From: Calliopsis andreniformis
Lineage: Eukaryota > Arthropoda > Insecta > Hymenoptera > Andrenidae
Direction: 5' to 3'
Assembly: GCF_051401765.1 (NCBI RefSeq)
Contig: NW_027480468.1
Coordinates: forward strand, 3,455,758-3,519,757
Length of the DNA stretch: 64,000 nt
A program made the position numbers and the translations under genes. The notes below the pieces were generated by a model, which ran no database searches, was not told where the DNA came from, and saw only the letters and a program-made list of their open reading frames with translations. Below, piece by piece: positions 51,936 through 61,596 of this stretch (position 1 is its first letter; the number at the start of each line of letters is the position of its first letter).

Positions 51936-53055
51936 ATTGAGGATTGACGATTGAAGATTGAGGATTGGGGACTGAGAGTTGATGGTTGAGTGATGAGAAT
52001 TGATGTTTGTGGATAGAGATATGAAGATTGCAGATTGAGTATTGCGTATGGAAAACTCTGAACTGAGGATATTCTAGTGAGGAATGAGGATTGACAACTG
52101 ATTGTTGAGGACTGAGGGCTGAAGATTGAGGATTCAGGATTGAGGATTCAGGACTGTGGTTTGAGGACTGAGGATTGAGGATTGAGGATTGGGGATTGAG
52201 GATTGAGGATCGAGGATTGAAGATTGAAGATTGGGTATTCAGGATTGAACATTGAGGATTGAGGATTGAGGATTGAGAATTGAGAATTGAGGATAAGGTC
52301 TGAGGGTTGAGGATTGAGGGTTGAGGAATGAGGATTGAGGATCGAGGATTGAGGATTGAAGATTGAGGATTGAGGATTGAGGATTGAGGATTGAGGATTG
52401 ACGATTGAAGATTGAGGATTGGGGACTGAGAGTTGATGGTTGAGTGATGAGAATTGATGTTTGTGGATAGAGATATGAAGATTGCAGATTGAGTATTGCG
52501 TATGGAAAACTCTGAACTGAGGATATTCTAGTGAGGAATGAGGATTGACAACTGATTGTTGAGGACTGAGGGCTGAAGATTGAGGATTCAGGATTGAGGA
52601 TTCAGGACTGTGGTTTGAGGACTGAGGATTGAGGATTGAGGATTGGGGATTGAGGATTGAGGATCGAGGATTGAAGATTGAAGATTGGGTATTCAGGATT
52701 GAACATTGAGGATTGGGGATTGAGGATTGAGGATCGAGGATTGAAGATTGAAGATTGGGTATTCAGGATTGAACATTGAGGATTGAGGATTGAGGATTGA
52801 GGATTGAGTATTGAGGATTGAGGATTGAGGATTGAAGATTGAGTATTGAGGATTGAAGATTGAGGATTGAGGATTGAGGATCGAGGATTGACAATGAGGG
52901 CTGAGGGTTGAGGATTGAGGTTTGATGTCTGAGGTCTGAGGATTGAGGATTGAGGATTGAGGATTGGGTATTGAGGATTGAACATTGAGGATTGAGGATT
53001 GAGGATTGAGGATTGAGGACTGAAGATTGAATATTGATGATTGAAGATTGAGAAT
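51936..53055 (+). repeat. A6 pair with 454-bp and 70-bp local duplications
   Basis: A6 cores at 52069 and 52523 are 454 bp apart. The GGGG phrase at 52191 recurs at 52645 (454 bp) and again at 52715, so a 70-bp, 10-heptamer unit with GGGTATTCAGG and GAACATTG is tandemly doubled at about 52,641-52,780. No gene seen. Confidence 0.78.
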
Positions 53056-55005
53056 TCAGGATTGAGGGTTCTGGATTGGGGACCAGGACCGAGGGTTGAA
53101 TATTAACGTTTGAGGTCTGAGGAGTGAGGATTGAGGATTGAGAATTGAGGATTGAGGATTGAGGATTGAGGATTGAGGCCTGAGGATTGAGAATTGAGAA
53201 CTGAGGATGAGGACTGAGGGCTGAGGGTTGAGGTTTGAGGAATGAGGATTGGGGGTTGAGGACCGTGGACTGAGGATTGAGGATTGAGGATTGAGTACTG
53301 AAGATTGGGTATTTATGACTGAGGATTGAGGATTGAGGATTGTGGATTGAGGATTGAGGATTGAGGATTGAAGATTGAGTATTGAGGATTGAAGATTGAG
53401 AATTGAGGATTGAGGATTGAGGATTGAAGATGAGGGCTGAGGGTTGAGGATTGAGATTTGAGGAATGATGATTGAGGATTGATGATTGACGATTGAAGAT
53501 TGAGTATTGATGATTGAAGATTGAGGATTGAGGATTGAGGGTTGAGGATTGAGGAAGAGGACAGACGGTTGAGGATTGTGGCTTGAGGATTGAGGATTGA
53601 GGATTGAGAATTGAGGATGAGGACTGAGGTTTGAGGATTGAGGTTTGAGGAATGAGGATTGAGGATTGGGGATTGAGGATCGAGGATTGAGGATTGAGGA
53701 TTGAAGATTGAGTATTGAGGATTGAAGATTGAGGATTGAGGATTGAGGATTCAGGATTGAGGATTGAGGATTGAAGATTGAATATTGATGATTGAATGTT
53801 GAGGATTGAGGATTGAGGGTTGTGGATTCAGGACGAGGACTGAGGGTTGAGTATTGATGTTTGAGGTCTGAGGATTGAGGATAGAGGATTGAGAATTGAG
53901 GATTGAGGATTGAGGTTTGAGGATTGAGGATTGGGTATTGAGGATTGAAGAATGAGGACTGAGGATTGAGGATTGAGGATTGAGGATTGAAGATTGAGTA
54001 TTGAGGATTGAAGAATGAGGATTGAGGATGGGCTATTGAGGATTGAGGATTGAAGATTGAGTATTCAGGATTGGAGATTGACGATTGAGGATTGAGGATT
54101 GAGGATCGAGGATTGAGGATTGAGGATTGAAGATTGAGTATTGAGGATTGAAGATTGAGGATTGAGGATTGAAGATTCAGGATTGAGGATTGAGGATTGA
54201 GTATTGAAGATTGAGTAATGATGATTGAGGATTTAGGATTGAGGACTGAGGATTGAGGATTGAGGATCGATAATTGAGTATTGAGGATTGAAGGTTGAGG
54301 ACTGAGGAATAAGGATTGAGGATTGAGTATGAGGGCTGAGGGTTTAGGATTGAGGTTTGAGGACTGAGTGCTGATGATTGAGGATTGAGAATTGAGGATT
54401 GAGGATTGAGGATTGAAGATTGAGGATTGGGTATTGAGGATTGAAGAATGAGGATTGAGGATTGAGGATTGAGGTTTGAGGTACGAGGATTGAGGATTGA
54501 ACATTGAGGATTGAGGATTGAGGATTGAGGATTGAGGATTGAGGATTGAAGATTGAGTATTGAGGATTGAAGAATGAGGATTGAGGATGGGCGATTGAGG
54601 ATTGAGGATTGAAGATTGAGTATTCAGGATTGGAGATTGACGATTGAGGATTGAGGATTGAGGATCGAGGATTGTGGATTGAGGATTGAAGATTGAGTAT
54701 TGAGGATTGAAGATTGAGGATTGAGGATTGAGGATTCAGGATTGAGGATTGAGGATTGAGTATTGAAGATTGAGTATTGATGATTGAGGATTGAGGATTG
54801 AGGATTGAGAATTGAGGATTGAGGATTGAGGATTGAAGATTGAGGATTGGGTATTGAGGATTGAAGAATGAGCATTGAGGATTGAGGATTGAGGATTGAG
54901 GATTGAAGGTTGAGGAATGAGGATTGAGGTTGGAGGATTGAAGGTTGAGTATTGAGGATTGAAGATTGAGGATTGAGTATTGAGGTTTGAGGATTGAGGA
55001 TTGAC
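53056..55005 (+). repeat. Satellite segment without A or B elements
   Basis: No gene or landmark element in almost 2 kb, the longest such stretch in the right third. The - strand stays open from 54,504 to 53,056 (482 codons), the longest such frame in the window, translating as repeats of SSILNPQ. I regard this as a by-product of the repeat. The GGATGGGC phrase occurs twice (about 54,024 and 54,586) around a locally duplicated stretch. Confidence 0.72.
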
Positions 55006-56746
55006 GATTGAAGATTGAGGATTGGGGATTGAGGATTGAGTATTGAGGATTGAAGATTGACGATTAACGATTGAGGATTGAGGATTGAGGGTTGAGGATT
55101 GAGGATTCAGGATTGAAGATTGAGTATTGAGGATTGAAGGTTGAGGACTGAGGATAGGGCATTGAGGATTGAGGATTGAAGTTTGAGTATTGAGGATTGA
55201 AGATTAAGATAGAGGATTGAGGACTGAGGATTGAGGATTGAAGATTGAGGATTGGGGACTGAGCATTGAGGGAAGAGTGATAAGAATTGATGTTTGTGGA
55301 TAGAGATCTGAAGATTGCAGATTGAGTATTGAGTATTGAAAACTGTGAATTGAGGATACTCTACTGAGGATTGAGGATTGACAACTGATTGTTGAGGACT
55401 CAGGGCTGAAGATTGAGGATTCAGGATTGAGGATTCAGGATTGAGGTTTGAGGGCTGAGGATTGAGGATTGAGGATTGAGGATTGAGGATTGAGGATTGA
55501 ATACTGAGGATTGGGTATTGAGGATTGAACGTAGAGGATTGTGGGTTGACGATTGAGGATTGAGGATTGTGGATTGAAGATTGAGGATTGAGGATTGAGG
55601 ATTGAGGATTGAGGATTGAGGATTGAGGATTGAGGATTGAGGATTGAAGATTGAGTATTGAGGATTGAAGATTAAGATTGAGGATTGAGGATTGAGGATT
55701 GAGGATTGAGCATTGAAGATTGAGGATTTGGGACTGAGGATTGAAAATTGAGGATTGAGGATTGAGGATTGAGGATTGAGGATTGAGGATTGAGGATTGA
55801 GGATTGAGGATTGAGGATTGAGGATTGAAGATTGAGTATTGATGATTGAAGATTGAGGATGGAGGATTGAGTGTTGAGGTTTGAGGACGAGGACTGACGG
55901 TTGAGGTTTGAGGTTTGAGGATTGAGGATTGAGGATTGAGGACTGAGGGTTGAGAATAGAGGATTGAGGATTGAGGATTGAAGATTGAGGATTGGGTATT
56001 GAGGATTGAAGAATGAGGATTGTGTATTGAGGATTGAGTATTGAGATTTGAAGGTTGAGTATTGAGGATTGAAGTTTGAGGTTTGAGGATTGAGTATTGA
56101 AGATTGAGGATTTGGGACTGAGGATTGAAGATTGAGGATTGAGGACTGAGGATTGACGATTGCGGATTGAGGATTGAGGATTGAAGATTGAGGATTGAGG
56201 ATTGAGGATTGAGGATTGAGGATTGAAGATTGAGTATTGAGGATTGAAGATTAAGATTGAGGATTGAGGATTGAGGATTGAGGATTGAGCATTGAAGATT
56301 GAGGATTTGGGACTGAGGAATGAAAATTGAGGATTGAGGATTGAGGATTGAGGATTGAGGATTGAGGATTGAGGATTGAGGATTGAGGATTGAGGATTGA
56401 GGATTGAAGATTGAATACTGAGGGTTGGGTATTGAGGATTGAACGTAGAGGATTGTGGGTTGACGATTGAGGATTGAGGATTGTGGATTGAAGATTGAAT
56501 ATTAATGATTGAAGATTGAGGATTGAGGATTGAGGGTTGTGGATTGAGGACGAGGACTGTGGGTTGAGTATTGATGTCTGAAGTCTTAGGATTGAAGAAT
56601 CAGGATTGAAGATTAAGTATTGAGGATTGAATATTGAGGATTGAGGGTTGAGGATTGAGGATTGAGAATGAGGGCTGAGGGTTGAGGATTGAGGTTTGAG
56701 GACTGAGGACTGAGGACTGAGGATTGAGTATTGAAGATTGAGGATT
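55006..56746 (+). repeat. A7 module, copy 2
   Basis: Matches copy 1 at offset 9,416 up to the 21-bp indel and 9,395 after it. A7 core at 55356. The GACGATTAACG phrase at 55,059 matches 45,643 and 62,107. Confidence 0.8.
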
Positions 56747-59371
56747 GATGATTGAGGATCGAGGATTGAGGGTTGAAGATTGAGGATTGAGGATCGAGGA
56801 TTGAGGATTGAGGATTGAGGATTGAGGATTGAAGATTGAGTATTGATGATTGAAGATTGAGGATGGAGGATTGAGGGTTGAGGTTTGAGGACGAGGACTG
56901 ATGGTTGAGGTTTGAGGTTTGAGGATTGAGGATTGAGGATTGAAGACTGAGGATTGAGGATTGAGGATTGAGCATTGAGCATTCAAGATTGAGGACTGGG
57001 TATCGAGGATTCAGGATTGAGGATTAAGGATTGATGATTGGGGATTGAGGATCTAGGATTGGAGATTGATTATTGAGGATTGAAGATTGAGGATTGAGGA
57101 TTGAGGATTGAGGATTGAGAATTGAGCATTGAGAATTGAGAATGAGAACTGAGGGTTGAGGATTGAGGTTTGAGGAACGAGGATTGAGGATTGAGGATTG
57201 AGGAGTGAGGATTCACGATTGAGAATTGAAGATTGAGAATTGATGACTGAGGATTGAGGATTGAGGATTGAAGATTGAGTATTGAGGATTGAATATTGAG
57301 GGTTGAGGATTGAGAATTGAGAATTGAGCATTGAGGATTCAGGATTGAAGATTGAGGATTGGGTATTGAGGATTGAAGAATGAGGACTGAGGATTGAGGA
57401 TTGAGGATTGAGGATTGAAGATTGAGTATTGAGGATTGAAGAATGAGGATTGAGGATGGGCGATTGAGGATTGAGGATTGAAGATTGAGTATTCAGGATT
57501 GGAGATTGACGATTGAGGATTGAGGATTGAAGTTCGAGGATTGGGGATTGAGGATTGAAGATTGAGTATTGAGGATTGAAGATTGAGGATTGAGGATTGA
57601 GGATTGAGGATTGAGGATTGAGGATTGGGAATTGAAGATTGAGGATTGGGGACTGAGTGTTGAGGGTTGAGTGATGAGGATTGATGTCTGTGGATAGAGA
57701 TTTGAAGATTGCAGATTGAGTATTGAGTATTGAAACCTGTGAATTGAGTATATTCTATTGAGGATTGAGGATTGACAACAGATTGTTGAGGACTGAGGGC
57801 TGAAGATTGAGGATTCAGGGTTGCGGATTCAGAATTGAGGTTTGAGGACTGAGGATTGAGGATTGAGGATTGAGGATTGAGGATTGAGGATTGAGGATTG
57901 AAGATTGAGTATTGAGGATTGTAGATTGAGGATTGAGGATTGAGGATTGAAGATTGAGTATTGAGGATTGAAGATTGAGGATTGAGGATTGAGGATTGAG
58001 GATTGAGGATTGAGGACTGAGGATTGAGGATTGAGGATTGAGCATTGAGGATTTAAGATTGAGGACTGTTGATTGAGGATTGAAGATTGAGGATTAAGGA
58101 TTGAGGATTGAGGATTGAGGTTTGAGGAATGATGGTTGAGGATTGATGATTGACGATTGAAGATTGAGTATTGATGATTGAAGATTGAGGATTGAGGATT
58201 GAGGGTTGAGGATTGAGGAAGAGGACAGACGGTTGAGGATTGTGGCTTGAGGATTGAGGATTGAGGATTGAGAATTGAGAATGAGGACTGAGGTTTGAGG
58301 ATTGAGGTTTGAGGAATGAGGATTGAGGATTGGGGATTGAGGATTGAGGATTGAGGATTGAGTATCGAAGCTTGAGGATTGATGACTGAGGATTGAGGAT
58401 TGCGGCTTGACGATTGAGGATTGAGGATTGAGGGTTGAAGGTTGAGTGTTGAGGATTGAAGGTTGAGGACTGACGATTGAGGATTGAGGAATGAGGATGA
58501 TTGCTGAGGTTTGAGGTTTGAGGTTTGAGTATTAAATCCTGAGAATTCAGGATGTTCTATTGAGTATTGAGAATTGAGGATTGATGCTTTAGTATTGAGG
58601 ATTCAGGATTGAGGATTGAGGATTGTGTACTGAAGATTGAGGATTGATGATTGAGGATTTATGATTGAGGATTGAGGATTGAGAATTGAGGATTGAGGAT
58701 TGAAAATTGAGTATTGAGGGTTGAAGGTTGAGGACTGAGGAATAAGGATTGATGGTTGAGTATTGAGGACTGAGGAGTGAGGATTGAAGATTGTGTATTG
58801 ATGATTGAAGATTGAGGATTGAGGATTGAGTGTTGAGGGTTGAGGACGAGGACTGACGGTTGAGGATTGATGTTTGAGGATTGAGGGTTGAGGACTGACG
58901 ACTGAGGATAGAGGATTGAGGATGGAGCATTGAGGATTGAAGATTGAGGACTGGGGATTGAGGATTGAAGATTGAGGATTAAGGATTGAGGATTGGGGAC
59001 TGAGGATCTAGGATTGAATATTGATTATTGAGGATTGAAGATTGAGGATTGAGGATTGAGGATTGAGAATTGAGAATTGAGGATAAGGTCTGAGGGTTGA
59101 GGATTGAGGGTTGAGGAATGAGGATTGAGGATCGAGGATTGAGGATTGAAGATTGAGGATTGAGGATTGAGGATTGAGGATTGAGGATTGACGATTGAAG
59201 ATTGAGGATTGGGGACTGAGAGTTGATGGTTGAGTGATGAGAATTGATGTTTGTGGATAGAGATATGAAGATTGCAGATTGAGTATTGCGTATGGAAAAC
59301 TCTGAACTGAGGATATTCTAGTGAGGAATGAGGATTGACAACTGATTGTTGAGGACTGAGGGCTGAAGATT
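56747..59371 (+). repeat. 2,625-bp unit, pair II copy 1
   Basis: Again exactly 375 heptamers. A8 57750, B 58536-58553 and A6 59313 each match pair I copy 1 at offset 9,395. Pair II therefore arose by duplication of a block already containing pair I, or the reverse. Confidence 0.83.
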
Positions 59372-61596
59372 GATGATTGAGGATCGAGGATTGAGGGTTG
59401 AAGATTGAGGATTGAGGATCGAGGATTGAGGATTGAGGATTGAGGATTGAGGATTGAAGATTGAGTATTGATGATTGAAGATTGAGGATGGAGGATTGAG
59501 GGTTGAGGTTTGAGGACGAGGACTGATGGTTGAGGTTTGAGGTTTGAGGATTGAGGATTGAGGATTGAAGACTGAGGATTGAGGATTGAGGATTGAGCAT
59601 TGAGCATTCAAGATTGAGGACTGGGTATCGAGGATTCAGGATTGAGGATTAAGGATTGATGATTGGGGATTGAGGATCTAGGATTGGAGATTGATTATTG
59701 AGGATTGAAGATTGAGGATTGAGGATTGAGGATTGAGGATTGAGAATTGAGCATTGAGAATTGAGAATGAGAACTGAGGGTTGAGGATTGAGGTTTGAGG
59801 AACGAGGATTGAGGATTGAGGATTGAGGAGTGAGGATTCACGATTGAGAATTGAAGATTGAGAATTGATGACTGAGGATTGAGGATTGAGGATTGAAGAT
59901 TGAGTATTGAGGATTGAATATTGAGGGTTGAGGATTGAGAATTGAGAATTGAGCATTGAGGATTCAGGATTGAAGATTGAGGATTGGGTATTGAGGATTG
60001 AAGAATGAGGACTGAGGATTGAGGATTGAGGATTGAGGATTGAAGATTGAGTATTGAGGATTGAAGAATGAGGATTGAGGATGGGCGATTGAGGATTGAG
60101 GATTGAAGATTGAGTATTCAGGATTGGAGATTGACGATTGAGGATTGAGGATTGAAGTTCGAGGATTGGGGATTGAGGATTGAAGATTGAGTATTGAGGA
60201 TTGAAGATTGAGGATTGAGGATTGAGGATTGAGGATTGAGATTGAGGATTGGGAATTGAAGATTGAGGATTGGGGACTGAGTGTTGAGGGTTGAGTGATG
60301 AGGATTGATGTCTGTGGATAGAGATTTGAAGATTGCAGATTGAGTATTGAGTATTGAAACCTGTGAATTGAGTATATTCTATTGAGGATTGAGGATTGAC
60401 AACAGATTGTTGAGGACTGAGGGCTGAAGATTGAGGATTCAGGGTTGCGGATTCAGAATTGAGGTTTGAGGACTGAGGATTGAGGATTGAGGATTGAGGA
60501 TTGAGGATTGAGGATTGAGGATTGAAGATTGAGTATTGAGGATTGTAGATTGAGGATTGAGGATTGAGGATTGAAGATTGAGTATTGAGGATTGAAGATT
60601 GAGGATTGAGGATTGAGGATTGAGGATTGAGGATTGAGGACTGAGGATTGAGGATTGAGGATTGAGCATTGAGGATTTAAGATTGAGGACTGTTGATTGA
60701 GGATTGAAGATTGAGGATTAAGGATTGAGGATTGAGGATTGAGGTTTGAGGAATGATGGTTGAGGATTGATGATTGACGATTGAAGATTGAGTATTGATG
60801 ATTGAAGGTTGAGGATTGAGGATTGAGGGTTGAGGATTGAGGAAGAGGACAGACGGTTGAGGATTGTGGCTTGAGGATTGAGGATTGAGGATTGAGAATT
60901 GAGAATGAGGACTGAGGTTTGAGGATTGAGGTTTGAGGAATGAGGATTGAGGATTGGGATTGAGGATTGAGGATTGAGGATTGAGTATCGAAGCTTGAGG
61001 ATTGATGACTGAGGATTGAGGATTGCGGCTTGACGATTGAGGATTGAGGATTGAGGGTTGAAGGTTGAGTGTTGAGGATTGAAGGTTGAGGACTGACGAT
61101 TGAGGATTGAGGAATGAGGATGATGGCTGAGGTTTGAGGTTTGAGGTTTGAGTATTAAATCCTGAGAATTCAGGATGTTCTATTGAGTATTGAGAATTGA
61201 GGATTGATGCTTTAGTATTGAGGATTCAGGATTGAGGATTGAGGATTGAGTACTGAAGATTGAGGATTGATGATTGAGGATTTAGGATTGAGGATTGAGG
61301 ATTGAGAATTGAGGATTGAGGATTGAAAATTGAGTATTGAGGGTTGAAGGTTGAGGACTGAGGAATAAGGATTGATGGTTGAGTATTGAGGACTGAGGAG
61401 TGAGGATTGAAGATTGTGTATTGATGATTGAAGATTGAGGATTGAGGATTGAGTGTTGAGGGTTGAGGACGAGGACTGACGGTTGAGGATTGATGTTTGA
61501 GGATTGAGGGTTGAGGACTGACGACTGAGGATAGAGGATTGAGGATGGAGCATTGAGGATTGAAGATTGAGGACTGGGGATTGAGGATTGAAGATT
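59372..61596 (+). repeat. 2,625-bp unit, pair II copy 2, with two single-G deletions
   Basis: A8 at 60374 and B at 61159-61176. Offsets from copy 1 fall from 2,625 to 2,624 and then 2,623. The two missing bases can be placed: GG to G at 60,240, and GGGG to GGG at 60,956-60,958. Both are in G runs. The copy breaks off at about 61,596 into the third A7 module. Confidence 0.82.

Noticed and set aside
53056..54504. Long - strand open reading frame (482 codons), and the many shorter - strand frames of 60-380 codons across the window, as repeat-protein genes
   Set aside because: All are periodic SSILNPQ translations of the same heptamer, often open in two or three overlapping frames at once (for example 46,856-47,591). 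Starts are fortuitous CAT units on the + strand, I see no Shine-Dalgarno-like or other consistent start context, and the frames end wherever an ATTCAGG, TTA or CTA happens to fall in frame. No domain, signal peptide or non-repeat region is present.
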